Below are positions 35,226 through 44,633 of a stretch of DNA of 64,000 nt, piece after piece (position 1 is the stretch's first letter; every line of letters begins with the position of its first letter). The notes beneath the pieces are model-generated. The model saw only the letters and a list, made by a program, of their open reading frames with translations. It made no database searches and was not told the origin of the DNA. The stretch is from a virus. The stretch covers positions 1 through 64,000 of the IMG/VR virus record IMGVR_UViG_3300027771_001853; one strand, written 5' to 3'. The position numbers and the translations under genes are program-made.

Positions 35226-36523
35226 TATTTTGTTTTAAATATCTTATTATTATTAATGATATACATTCCTATTGGTAAGTCAATAAAGTCAACTTTCCAT
35301 TCTCTACCTAACACATCAAATATCCTATTATCTATAGGGTTTATAAATATTACTTCTTTTATACCTACTGTGGTGTTACCTGTTTCAAATTTGATTTCTT
35401 CTTTGGAACCAAAGTCACCACCTTGTACTATCATATTACCTAAACCATCGGTAACAGTATACGAACCATTACCATAACTACAACATATACCATCCCCGTA
35501 AAAATCTTCTATCTTGAACGTCACACAAGTGTTCGGTGGGATGACTCCTGTTGATGGTGTTTGACTCATAACACCTTGTGTACTTAAATCACTATATGGT
35601 CCTCCAGTCATATAAGAAACACTACCATCACCTATCGACCATGTTGTTTCTGAACCATACATGTCTGTTACTATTGTTACAGTTATATCTGTATGGACAT
35701 TCGTTAATGGACCAACCACCTCTATATTTTCTTCATCCCCATTAGGTCTAGTGTCTGTCACACCATTTGGTGAAACAACTTTTGCTGTCCAAGTTCCTGG
35801 TGTTGTTATTAAATAATTTATTGTGAATATTGTACGACCAAAAGGTGATAGGTTTCCTTGCCATTGTTGAGTGTGGACTAGGTTACCTGATGGGTCCCTC
35901 AATTCTAATGTTGCTGATGTAAGGTTAACATACGCACTAGCGTTATATATTTCAACATCTGGTTCGTTACCATTTGTACATATCTTCATTCCTTGATGTA
36001 GTAATAGGGTTGCGTCATCATTTTGCCATTGAAAGGCTTGTGAACAATTTACCACTTCATTCCAAAATACCCATTTTTCATTTCGTTGTATCTCAGGTGC
36101 TATCCCAGTTCCACAATGTAAGAACAATGTAGGGTACCCAGCAAATGTATAATTACTAGCTACTGAACTCCCTTGATTGTTCGGGCCTATAATGGGGTAG
36201 TCAACACCAGTTATCCAATCTCCTTGGCTACCACCAGCACCTTGTAATTTAGCTATTGAAGAATTTCCGTCCCCATCAATCCAGAAAACCATAAATTCAT
36301 CTGTACCGTTTGGTCCGAAGTCGTGATACAACTCTTGCATTATATGGGCTGAGTGCCATATCCAACAAGGTCCACACCAATGTGCTGATATATCCACTAG
36401 GACTGCTTTATTAGTATGGTCTGATATGTCGTATACCACACCATTAAAATCACCAGCCATCCATGTCTGAGAATATGTAGTGAGTGTTATTACACTTAAT
36501 AGTATTATTAATAGTTTTTTCAT
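35225..36523 (-). CDS. Secreted thioredoxin-like protein with T9SS-type tail (432 aa)
   Basis: A signal peptide (residues 1-18), then a thioredoxin-like domain with ISAHWCGPCWIWHSA carrying CxxC, then beta domains including YGSETTWSIGDG and DGICCSYGNGSY, which match domains in the 1,321-residue adhesin. The end (IDNRIFDVLGREW; IGMYIINNNKIFKTK) resembles a T9SS type A sorting domain. It would be exported and perhaps attached to the host surface. Confidence 0.8.
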   Translation of the reverse strand: MKKLLIILLSVITLTTYSQTWMAGDFNGVVYDISDHTNKAVLVDISAHWCGPCWIWHSAHIMQELYHDFGPNGTDEFMVFWIDGDGNSSIAKLQGAGGSQGDWITGVDYPIIGPNNQGSSVASNYTFAGYPTLFLHCGTGIAPEIQRNEKWVFWNEVVNCSQAFQWQNDDATLLLHQGMKICTNGNEPDVEIYNASAYVNLTSATLELRDPSGNLVHTQQWQGNLSPFGRTIFTINYLITTPGTWTAKVVSPNGVTDTRPNGDEENIEVVGPLTNVHTDITVTIVTDMYGSETTWSIGDGSVSYMTGGPYSDLSTQGVMSQTPSTGVIPPNTCVTFKIEDFYGDGICCSYGNGSYTVTDGLGNMIVQGGDFGSKEEIKFETGNTTVGIKEVIFINPIDNRIFDVLGREWKVDFIDLPIGMYIINNNKIFKTK

Positions 36524-36556
36524 AGTTCTTTTTTTTACGAAATTATTTATAAAAGG

Positions 36557-37894
36557 TTACAGTTTATATTTTATACCTATAGTGGTTTTATAATCTTGTA
36601 CCCCATAGTAGTTTGATATCTCACCTGATATAGCTAGAGTGAACTTCTTCCCTAATTTTAATCCTGCTTCTAGACCACCATCATACTCAAATACATTTTC
36701 TGTTGGTGCCCAATCAGCTTCCATACCAAAGGCTTTTATCGTCACATCGTTACCTGAGGTTATTGTTGCGACTCCTGGTACACTTAAGTCAGTTTGTTGT
36801 GGGTATAAGTTTATCCATGTATTAAAAAAGTATAGTTTGGATTCCGAAAAGAAATCTAAACCTATAACTGGTGAACCTGTCCATGCCCATATTCTTTTTT
36901 TAGCGTTGTATTGATTGGTAACATAAGGTTCAGACAATACAGGGTCTAGTATCTCGGTGTACGTACCAACCAGTTCTTCATTAGACCATTCATTATTATT
37001 ATCAAAATCATAAAACACATTTTGAGCTACTGAACCAGTGTCCCAGTAAGCGTTTTCATAGAACCCAATAAAATCATCTGTGTAAGCTGCCCATGGTGTT
37101 GCTCTGACATTATACCCTACCGTAAAATTTACGTTTTGGTTTACTCTATAAAGTAGTCGTATACCACCTTTAGCAAATTCCTGGTTGGACCCATAGTCTT
37201 CTATTAAAGCGTTTACCCTACTTTTATGGTCCCCTTCTAACCAAAACCCATATCGTTTAAATATTTTTGTATATCTAACATATTGTCGTGATTCGGAATA
37301 CTCCCTACCATCATTCCTAATGTAATCCCAAGTAAGTTTATATTCCACACCTTGTGAGTTAAAGGCATACGAATCCTTACCTTCATCTTTTTTTAATTCT
37401 TCATCTTTTCTACCAAATAAATTTTGTGGACATGTAACACAAGATTCACTAGCTTTCTTTTTTATCCCAAACGAATAAACATAATCATCTTTTATTGTAA
37501 GGTCCGCAAAATCTTTAGGTCTAGCAATAAACCCACCAAACTGTAATTGTATCCCAGTGAATAAATTAGTTTTACCCCATTTAATCACATCCTGACTAGT
37601 AATGTTTTTAAAATTAATACTGTCCCACATAACCTCAGCTCTAAGTTCTGCTATGGTTGGTAGTTGTATTTTTGTCCTTAATCTTAGTGTGTCTAATTTT
37701 TTAAGGTTTTTCTGACATCGGATATATTCTTTATAACATATAATAAAGTTATCTATCTTTCCTGAGTTAATGTACTCACCCAGGTATATGTTTTGTGTCT
37801 TATCCCATACAGGTAACTTAGGTTCTATACAATCTTGACTAAAACTAGTAGTGAAGAAAACAACGAATGTGATTAATAATAATAACTTTTTCAT
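36557..37894 (-). CDS. Exported beta-barrel-like protein (445 aa)
   Basis: A signal peptide (MKKLLLLITFVVFFTTSFSQ) is followed by a short helical region and then alternating aromatic beta strands typical of outer-membrane barrels, ending in YKTTIGIKYKL. A CVTC pair lies near residue 155. It lies in the middle of the envelope operon. No substrate can be deduced. Confidence 0.7.
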   Translation of the reverse strand: MKKLLLLITFVVFFTTSFSQDCIEPKLPVWDKTQNIYLGEYINSGKIDNFIICYKEYIRCQKNLKKLDTLRLRTKIQLPTIAELRAEVMWDSINFKNITSQDVIKWGKTNLFTGIQLQFGGFIARPKDFADLTIKDDYVYSFGIKKKASESCVTCPQNLFGRKDEELKKDEGKDSYAFNSQGVEYKLTWDYIRNDGREYSESRQYVRYTKIFKRYGFWLEGDHKSRVNALIEDYGSNQEFAKGGIRLLYRVNQNVNFTVGYNVRATPWAAYTDDFIGFYENAYWDTGSVAQNVFYDFDNNNEWSNEELVGTYTEILDPVLSEPYVTNQYNAKKRIWAWTGSPVIGLDFFSESKLYFFNTWINLYPQQTDLSVPGVATITSGNDVTIKAFGMEADWAPTENVFEYDGGLEAGLKLGKKFTLAISGEISNYYGVQDYKTTIGIKYKL

Positions 37895-37895
37895 T

Positions 37896-38273
37896 TTATT
37901 TAATTATACTTACCCCTCCAAGACTTTTTATTTGTAGTTCTATTTTCTTAAACTCAACATCTATCTCTTTGGTTATGTCAAACACCTTATCTTCTAGTGT
38001 GTTGATGGTTTTAATTTTTTTATTAAGTCTTTCCTCGACCACACCTATTTCAGTTTCTAGTTTTTCTTCCATTGTCACAAACTTTTCAAGTACCATATCA
38101 GTCTCACCTTCGAAATCTTCATCAAATGCTTTTTGTTTTTCTTCAAAAATATATATTTGATTTTTCATAGTTTGAAATTCTCCGTATATTATCCCTAAAG
38201 TGAAGACAAACCCTATTAGGGTTATCCACATCTGTGGGTCTATTTTTTGTAAGAAACTTGTTTTTTCTGCCAT
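37896..38273 (-). CDS. Membrane-anchored coiled-coil protein (125 aa)
   Basis: One transmembrane helix (residues about 14-30, WITLIGFVFTLGIIYGE) is followed by a long heptad-rich coiled coil (LEKFVTMEEKLETEIGVVEE). It begins two bases before the barrel gene. It may span the envelope or link an inner-membrane component to the exported proteins, by inference. Confidence 0.65.
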   Translation of the reverse strand: MAEKTSFLQKIDPQMWITLIGFVFTLGIIYGEFQTMKNQIYIFEEKQKAFDEDFEGETDMVLEKFVTMEEKLETEIGVVEERLNKKIKTINTLEDKVFDITKEIDVEFKKIELQIKSLGGVSIIK

Positions 38274-38279
38274 AATATT

Positions 38280-38876
38280 TTATCTTTCTAATGTTAATTC
38301 TCTGTACTGATAATGTTCCGCAGTGAGTGGTAATTGGCCATCATATCTTCTAACATTTTCTATTACCCATTTATTTGTTGTTTTATATGTTGTTGTCCAT
38401 TCCTCAACCTCTAGTCCTAAATAATAAGTAGCTGGAACATATAAATATGTAAAATCCATTACATTACATAAGGGTTTTTCTGCTTTCCAATTCCACCCTA
38501 ATGTTGATGAATCTTGTAGTGATGAGTTATGGTTATCACCCCATCTCATATCTGATGGGTACCCTTCAGCTCTTGTGCCATATATTAAATTAAAGTCAGC
38601 AACACTATCAAAGGTTATTGTCCCTATGTTTAATGTAGAATCATTAACATATTCTACCCAAGCGGACAAATCTAATTTAAACCCTTCTTCTAACATATAA
38701 AATTTACTTATCTGCCATTCCCCAGATATCTCCGTAGGGTCTACCGCTGCTGGTAATTCAAAGGGTGTTATAGGTTCTTTTTCACAAGCACTTAAGATTA
38801 AAACCCAAAAAAGTAACATACACCCCAAGTAAATCTTAGTTAAATGGTTACTAACAAATTTATTAACGTTTTTCAT
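38280..38876 (-). CDS. Lipoprotein (198 aa)
   Basis: A hydrophobic signal ends in a lipobox (LILSAC, Cys near residue 31) followed by EKEP, so it should be lipid-anchored. The mature part has GEWQISKFYM and beta repeats similar to lipocalin-like lipoproteins of Bacteroidota. It lies in the envelope operon next to T9SS-type genes. Confidence 0.75.
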   Translation of the reverse strand: MKNVNKFVSNHLTKIYLGCMLLFWVLILSACEKEPITPFELPAAVDPTEISGEWQISKFYMLEEGFKLDLSAWVEYVNDSTLNIGTITFDSVADFNLIYGTRAEGYPSDMRWGDNHNSSLQDSSTLGWNWKAEKPLCNVMDFTYLYVPATYYLGLEVEEWTTTYKTTNKWVIENVRRYDGQLPLTAEHYQYRELTLER

Positions 38877-38887
38877 ATTATAATTTT

Positions 38888-39358
38888 TTAATCTAAAGGG
38901 CCATACTTTTCACTAGCCATTGCATCACCAAAGTCTTTAGACCCCGGTAATTCAAAAGAAATATAGTAAGGGTGTTTATCATAATCTTTTGTGGTGGTTC
39001 CATAATAAGAATCAATAGAATATGATATTATGTCACCTCTTCGTGTAAGAGACAAGATTATTTCTTTTATCTTGTCCTTCCAATTACTCTGTTTAGTTGG
39101 GTCAAAAGTTGTGTCATCTGGATTATGCATTTGTAAATCTGTAGGGACCTTAATGGACTCAATTGTGTTTGGTAGTTTATCCACAAAATCTAACATCTCT
39201 TTATAGTCATTTGTTTTAAAGACATATGGGTTAGTTCTAAATTCTTCAACCTCACCTCTTCTATGGTAAGTCCCAGGAAATCCCTTTGATGATACCCTAT
39301 GGTGTTGGACAGGGTTCTTGTATTCTTCTTTTAATATATTTCTAATTAGTTTTTTCAT
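38888..39358 (-). CDS. Leader-bearing hypothetical protein (156 aa)
   Basis: It begins MKKLIRNILKEEYKN, the clearest ten-residue leader in the window, closely like the T4 capsid-targeting type. The remainder is soluble and not recognised (YKEMLDFVDKLPNTIESIK; YYISFELPGSKDFG). It sits inside the envelope operon although it has no export signal, and overlaps the giant adhesin stop by four bases. Confidence 0.65.
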   Translation of the reverse strand: MKKLIRNILKEEYKNPVQHHRVSSKGFPGTYHRRGEVEEFRTNPYVFKTNDYKEMLDFVDKLPNTIESIKVPTDLQMHNPDDTTFDPTKQSNWKDKIKEIILSLTRRGDIISYSIDSYYGTTTKDYDKHPYYISFELPGSKDFGDAMASEKYGPLD

Positions 39359-42300
39359 TGTTTAATTACTTTATGGTTAATTATCATACCTCTAAAGGTA
39401 ATTCTTAAATCGTATATTCCAGCTGGTAAGTTAATCATATCTATTTCTTTAGCTTTTTCTTTATATATAAGATGATTCCCAAACATATCATAAACGTTAA
39501 CATCTATATCTTCTTTTGTTTTAATATTTATTTTATCTCTAGTAGGATTTGGGTAAACCACTACTTTATTTCTACCCATATCCTCCAAACCTAAAGGGCT
39601 TCCAAAGGTACAATAATCATATTGTGACTGACAAAAAGCGTCCCATTGATTATTAAGACAGTACGGGTCTACCTCATAAACTACCCAAGCGTAACACGTA
39701 TCATTTAACCAGTAAGGTAATCCAACACCCGTTACTGTATTCACATCGTAATATAAACATGAACCATCATCAGTGTTAGCGTTCTGGTCGTAGTTATTTA
39801 CTGTCACAGTACTAAATCCTGGTATATAATTAGTATATGTACTATATAGATACCCTTGGAAGTCATATCCGTCCGTACACCCTAAGACTGTCGCTATGCA
39901 AGTCCCATTATCTGTATTAACTAATGGGTCGTAGTTGAATGCTGTTGAATCCATACACCCATACATAAATGGGATACACGGGTTAGTTATGTCTGTCTCA
40001 CTTACTTGATTTGTGTTAGCTGAAACGTCGTAGTTAAACATTGTGTTATCCATACACCCATACATAAACGGGACACAACTCCCATTATCTGTATTAGCTA
40101 ATGGGTCATAGTTAAACATCAATGAGTCCGTACAACCATATGTAAATGGTACACAACTCCCATTATCCACATTAACCGTTGGGTTATAGTTAAACATTGT
40201 GTTGTCCATACACCCATAAACAACCAAATTTAAACAACTTCCGTTATCAAAATCCGCTGTAAATCCTTGATTATAAAATTCTAGATATAAAGGGTCAGTA
40301 CAACCTGGGTTATAATAACAACTATTATCGTTTGTATTAGATAGTGGGTTCCAGTTAGAAGCTGTCACATCAGTACACCCATAAATGTAAGCTACACATG
40401 AACCATTATCTGTATTAACTAATGGGTTATAGTTAAACATTGTGGAATCAGTACAACCATAAATGTAAGCTACACAACTAAAGTCATCTGTATTAGCACT
40501 AGGATTAAAATTTAGTGCTGTAGGGTCAGTACAACCCTCTATAACTGAAACACAGGTACCGTTATCCGCATTGGCTACAGGGTCGTAGTTGAACGCGGAG
40601 GTATCAGTACAACCATAAATAAAAGTTATACAAGAACCATTATCCGTGTTTGCTGTTGGGTTATAATTAAACATTGTGTTGTCTGTACAACCATTAATAA
40701 ATGGTACACAGGAACCATCATTCACATTTGCATTAACATTAAAGTTAAACATTGTTGGGTCCGTACACCCTAGGAAAGGATAAACACAACCACTATTAGT
40801 GTTAGCTAAACTATCGTAATTTAAAGCTGTCTGGTCTGTACACCCAATCACCACTGGCATACACGAACCATCGTCAGTATTTGCATTTACATTGAAATTA
40901 AAAGCGGTTGGGTTTGTACAACCTAGGATTGGGTAGATACACCCACTATTAGTGTTAGCTAAAGAGTCGTAATTCATTGCCGTTATATCAGTACAACCAA
41001 TAACAACAGAGACACAAGTACCGTCATCTGTATTTGCGTTTACATCATAGTTAAAGGCTATTGGGTCTGTACACCCTAATATTGGGTAAACACAACCTGA
41101 ATTTGTATTTGCTGTGGAATCAAAATTAAGAGCAGTCGGGTCCGTACATCCAATAACAACAGAAACACAACTATTATCATTAGTATTTGCACTAACATTG
41201 AAATTAAAGGCTGTCTGGTCTGTACAACCTAATATTACTGGTACACACGAACCATTGTTTGTGTTTGCTGGTGGGTCATAATTAAATGCGAGAATATCTG
41301 TACAACCAAATACGATTGGGTAACAAGAACCATCCTCGGTATTGGCAGCTGCATTATAATTAAACATTGTATCATCCATACACCCTAATATTACTGGAAT
41401 ACATGATGATGGGTCGTTTGTGTTTGCTGAAGGGTTAAAGTTGAATGCCGTTGAGTCCATACATCCAATTATGGTAGCTACACAATTACCATCGTCAACA
41501 TTTGCTAATGGGTCGTAATTGAAGGCTAGTGTATTTGTACACCCTAATACTATTGTAATACAATTACCATCTGGCATATTGGCTAACGAATTATAATTTA
41601 ATGCGGTTACATCCATACAACCAAGTATTCCTGGTGTACAGTAATTACCACATTGTGGAATTGAGTTGTATTTGTAAGGGAATTGTATCATTGGGTCTGT
41701 CCAAGAATTAGTCCCTCCTGATAATGTAGTGTCACCTTCAGGTCCTATTAAATAAAACCCACATTGATTTGCTGTTGTCTCAGAATTACCTTGAGTAAAG
41801 AACATTATATCTACTGGACTGGATGAACTTAGGTTAATTGTATATGAATTACTTGCCCCGTCAGAAGGTCCCATTGTATATGGTCCTAATATTGTTGTAC
41901 CTTGTAATACACCCAACCAACTTCCAAACCAACCATCTTGTGCACCATCAGTTATTACTAATGTATAATCACAATTTGGGACTAGGGACATTGTGTTCGC
42001 TGATGAGTCATAGTCTGGTGATGTTATATCTGTACAACCTAATACTACTGGTGTTAAACAAGAACCGTCATCTGTGTTTGCTTGTGGGTTATATTCTGTA
42101 AATCCTGGAGTTGTACAACCTGGAATTGAATTTGGTGTACAAGGTTGGACGGTGTATGTCACACTTGTATCCATCCCAAAGTCTGCATTACCTGGTAGTA
42201 TGGCCATTATAGTGTCCCCACATAACGTTTGAACTAGTACTGTTCCGTCAACCCCACCATAACAAGTTCCACACATACCATCACCAAAACCATCATATAA

Positions 42301-43320
42301 GTTAAAATTAATTACTGTTCCATTTGGTACACATGTCTCTGTAATTATAGGAACTCCTGTTATTGAGTAGCTTGGGGAACTTACTAATACTATTCCATTA
42401 GTGTCTGTTATTTCCCATGAAGTTTCTCCTGGGTACGTATCTGGTATTACTGTTACAACTATATTTGATTCCCCATTTATACAATTAGCTGGTGGAGCTT
42501 GACATGAACCGTCAGGGGTATTAGCCCAAGGGTTGTAGTTTAATGCGGTAGGGTCTGTACAACCAAGAATACATTCTCCAGTTGTAATAACTAAAGTATC
42601 TGTATAACTTGAGTCAGCTAGCATACCTAAAAAATAATATGTAGTGTTTGGTTGTTGGTTAGAATACATCAACCCTGTATTTGAAAAGTTTCCGGGATAA
42701 GGATACCAATTGTTTCCTAAATCATATGGGTTATCTGATTTCGTATATGAGGCCATTCTACAACTCAGGTTTGCCATGTTTGACCAATGGTAATAAACCA
42801 CATTCCCAGCAACGTTACAATAAGTTTCTACCCAAAAAGTGTCTAAACCATTACATGGAGGATACACACATGAACCATCATCAAAATCGGATAATGAATC
42901 GTAGTTTAATGCTAACGTATCTAAACAACCCCCAACTGGTGGAGCACATGGTGCAATAATTAATGTTTGTGTATATAAAGCACCGAAATCATCTTCAATA
43001 AAAGCTAGAGTATCTGCACAACTAGTATCTGTTACTGTAATACTACCTCCTGGGCAGCAATATCCGTCGCTAAAAGCATCGTATACATTTAAAGTATAAG
43101 TACCGTTAACTACAGAGTCAATGAATATAGTTGTATCTGCTTGACCAAACCAATAGTCACCAGGTAATGCAAATGCTAAAGTGTCTCCGTATGCGTCTAA
43201 AATTTCCCAAGAAGTTTCTTGAGCGTAGTTGTCGAATTTAAAATCAACCTTTATTTGTGTTTGTGTGAACCCTAAAAAAGGTATCAGTAATGTTGTTATA
43301 TATAGAAAAATGTTTCTCAT
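39355..43320 (-). CDS. T9SS-secreted adhesin with about 27 GCTD repeats (1,321 aa)
   Basis: A signal peptide (residues 1-20) leads to a domain with ETSWEILDAYG and DGYCCPGGSITV, a second such domain (ETSWEITDTNG), and about 27 copies of a 26-28 residue repeat of the form GCTDPTAFNYDPxANTDDGSC. The C-terminus (VVYPNPTRDKINIKTKEDID; NLPAGIYDLRITFRG) is a T9SS type A sorting domain. Repeats with paired cysteines of this kind are found in Flavobacteria cell-surface proteins. The protein would be displayed on the infected cell. Confidence 0.88.
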   Translation of the reverse strand: MRNIFLYITTLLIPFLGFTQTQIKVDFKFDNYAQETSWEILDAYGDTLAFALPGDYWFGQADTTIFIDSVVNGTYTLNVYDAFSDGYCCPGGSITVTDTSCADTLAFIEDDFGALYTQTLIIAPCAPPVGGCLDTLALNYDSLSDFDDGSCVYPPCNGLDTFWVETYCNVAGNVVYYHWSNMANLSCRMASYTKSDNPYDLGNNWYPYPGNFSNTGLMYSNQQPNTTYYFLGMLADSSYTDTLVITTGECILGCTDPTALNYNPWANTPDGSCQAPPANCINGESNIVVTVIPDTYPGETSWEITDTNGIVLVSSPSYSITGVPIITETCVPNGTVINFNLYDGFGDGMCGTCYGGVDGTVLVQTLCGDTIMAILPGNADFGMDTSVTYTVQPCTPNSIPGCTTPGFTEYNPQANTDDGSCLTPVVLGCTDITSPDYDSSANTMSLVPNCDYTLVITDGAQDGWFGSWLGVLQGTTILGPYTMGPSDGASNSYTINLSSSSPVDIMFFTQGNSETTANQCGFYLIGPEGDTTLSGGTNSWTDPMIQFPYKYNSIPQCGNYCTPGILGCMDVTALNYNSLANMPDGNCITIVLGCTNTLAFNYDPLANVDDGNCVATIIGCMDSTAFNFNPSANTNDPSSCIPVILGCMDDTMFNYNAAANTEDGSCYPIVFGCTDILAFNYDPPANTNNGSCVPVILGCTDQTAFNFNVSANTNDNSCVSVVIGCTDPTALNFDSTANTNSGCVYPILGCTDPIAFNYDVNANTDDGTCVSVVIGCTDITAMNYDSLANTNSGCIYPILGCTNPTAFNFNVNANTDDGSCMPVVIGCTDQTALNYDSLANTNSGCVYPFLGCTDPTMFNFNVNANVNDGSCVPFINGCTDNTMFNYNPTANTDNGSCITFIYGCTDTSAFNYDPVANADNGTCVSVIEGCTDPTALNFNPSANTDDFSCVAYIYGCTDSTMFNYNPLVNTDNGSCVAYIYGCTDVTASNWNPLSNTNDNSCYYNPGCTDPLYLEFYNQGFTADFDNGSCLNLVVYGCMDNTMFNYNPTVNVDNGSCVPFTYGCTDSLMFNYDPLANTDNGSCVPFMYGCMDNTMFNYDVSANTNQVSETDITNPCIPFMYGCMDSTAFNYDPLVNTDNGTCIATVLGCTDGYDFQGYLYSTYTNYIPGFSTVTVNNYDQNANTDDGSCLYYDVNTVTGVGLPYWLNDTCYAWVVYEVDPYCLNNQWDAFCQSQYDYCTFGSPLGLEDMGRNKVVVYPNPTRDKINIKTKEDIDVNVYDMFGNHLIYKEKAKEIDMINLPAGIYDLRITFRGMIINHKVIKQ
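39890..41630 (-). repeat. Tandem GCTD coding repeats (about 22 units)
   Basis: Units of about 78-84 bp encode GC[TM]D-x-x-[AM]-x-N-[YF] and end in NTDDGSC. Further copies lie outside the run at about 42.0-42.6 and 42.9 kb. Around 40.8-41.1 kb, units alternate between a long form and a shorter NTNSGC form, showing a two-unit higher-order duplication. Confidence 0.85.
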
Positions 43321-43385
43321 ATTAAGTTCTTTAGAAATAAATATCTTAATGCTTTCAAATGAGAAGGGGGGAGGAAGTTTTTAGA

Positions 43386-43559
43386 TTACTTGGTTTTATC
43401 TTCTAAAATAACAAACTCGTCTGGGGATATGGATACCTGTACCCATTCATCGTTTCTATCATGGTAAGGTCTGGTATATTCGTATTTTGTTATCTTATTA
43501 TTGATAACATCATTTTTATGTACCCAAATGTATATTTTTTCAATTACGTTATACCCCAT
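43386..43559 (-). CDS. Small hypothetical protein (57 aa)
   Basis: A 57-residue frame (MGYNVIEKIYIWVHKNDVIN...) with a mixed beta pattern ends in DEFVILEDKTK. It begins just after the stop of the 102-residue gene. Not recognised; the codon pattern and spacing support it. Confidence 0.5.
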   Translation of the reverse strand: MGYNVIEKIYIWVHKNDVINNKITKYEYTRPYHDRNDEWVQVSISPDEFVILEDKTK

Positions 43560-43560
43560 T

Positions 43561-43869
43561 TTATATTGTTGTAGTCCATATTAAACCACCCTCAATGTCA
43601 TATGAGTTTGGCCCATTGACCCATGAATTAGGATTTCGTCTCTTATCTATTGCTGTCATATGTTCTTGACTATACTTCCACTGTAACTCAACTATATCGG
43701 ATTCTGGGATACCATATAACTTTAAATCATCTATAGATTTACATGAAGAAACTACCCTATCCAATAATTTAGATGATTTTATCATTTTCTTCAAGTGCTT
43801 GTACACCCAATCAATTAGTATTTTATTACGGGCTATTAAAGTAATGTCATTATATGTTCTTGTTTCCAT
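43561..43869 (-). CDS. Hypothetical protein with a KLYGI motif (102 aa)
   Basis: It contains SIDDLKLYGIPESDIVELQW, which resembles the KLFGI helix of the giant protein, and a C-terminal GPNSYDIEGGLIWTT. No other domain recognised. Two bases separate it from the next gene. Confidence 0.55.
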   Translation of the reverse strand: METRTYNDITLIARNKILIDWVYKHLKKMIKSSKLLDRVVSSCKSIDDLKLYGIPESDIVELQWKYSQEHMTAIDKRRNPNSWVNGPNSYDIEGGLIWTTTI

Positions 43870-43888
43870 TTTATTTATTATTTTTTGA

Positions 43889-44161
43889 TTAGTCCCAACA
43901 TCGAGATAATTGTATTTTTTGTTCTTGTGTAAGTGAATCTATAAAATCCACCCATTCATTTCCACTCATATTTAAAGCGGGTCTTATATATTCACCATCA
44001 CAAATACTATTATCTATGTGTGGTGCAGAATTAACCGCTGGGGTCACTATTTGTTCGTTTCCATAATCACCTGATTTTCTTTTTTTAACTTCACCAGTAT
44101 CAGGATTTCTTTCGAATATCCAATATTTTCCTTCCCATTCGTCTTTATTCTGTAATTTCAT
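43889..44161 (-). CDS. Hypothetical protein (90 aa)
   Basis: The N-terminus (DEWEGKYWIFERNPDTGEVK) is beta-like and the C-terminus (EWVDFIDSLTQEQKIQLSR) helical. Not recognised. It shares a four-base overlap with the 36-residue gene upstream. Confidence 0.55.
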   Translation of the reverse strand: MKLQNKDEWEGKYWIFERNPDTGEVKKRKSGDYGNEQIVTPAVNSAPHIDNSICDGEYIRPALNMSGNEWVDFIDSLTQEQKIQLSRCWD

Positions 44162-44268
44162 TTTATACTATCCTTTAGTTTTTCCTGTTTACGTAACTCC
44201 TCATCACTAGTATTATAATTGTGAATGCGATGTAGTACAGTAATATGTTTATCACCATTTATTCCCAT
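44158..44268 (-). CDS. Very small hypothetical protein (36 aa)
   Basis: A 36-residue charged frame (MGINGDKHITVLHRIHNYNT...) overlaps the next gene by four bases (ATGA) and the previous one by ten. The overlaps are the main support. Confidence 0.45.
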   Translation of the reverse strand: MGINGDKHITVLHRIHNYNTSDEELRKQEKLKDSIK

Positions 44269-44633
44269 ATTGTGTCTCCGTCACCACCTATCCACATCAC
44301 ATCTTCATCTAGATATGGGACACTATCTGATACCCCGTCTACACAAGGTGAACCTGTAGTATCGTAGTATATGGTAGATGGTTCTTTCATCTCTAATGAA
44401 TCTTGTGGTGTTAAAGTATCCACAAGTAAACTAGGATGAATATAATTCAATGAACGGTTTGCCGGTCTTGGGTCATTCTTTATTTTCTCACCCATATCGT
44501 CATTAAACCCAGTATAGTCACCTATAAATAACATAGTGATAACGATAACCAAGACTAACCCTACGTACCCTATTATAGTAAAGATTGATGAATCTTTTTG
44601 TTGTTTCGGTGTTTTTCCTTGATTGTCTGTCAT
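44259..44633 (-). CDS. Single-span membrane protein (124 aa)
   Basis: A transmembrane helix (residues about 18-40, FTIIGYVGLVLVIVITMLFI) is followed by an acidic soluble part (PYLDEDVMWIGGDGDTIW). It overlaps the glutaredoxin gene by four bases. Not recognised. Confidence 0.6.
   Translation of the reverse strand: MTDNQGKTPKQQKDSSIFTIIGYVGLVLVIVITMLFIGDYTGFNDDMGEKIKNDPRPANRSLNYIHPSLLVDTLTPQDSLEMKEPSTIYYDTTGSPCVDGVSDSVPYLDEDVMWIGGDGDTIWE

Noticed and set aside
39890-41630. A CRISPR array, because of regular repeats of about 80 bp
   Set aside because: The repeats are in frame inside one long gene, vary at codon level and encode the GCTD protein repeat; no spacers or cas genes are visible.
32099-43320. 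A bacterial chromosome fragment rather than phage DNA
   Set aside because: Host-like TonB and T9SS genes are flanked without a break by fibre, lysin and leader-bearing phage-type genes in the same direction, and one leader-bearing gene lies inside the island. A misassembly cannot be fully excluded from sequence alone.
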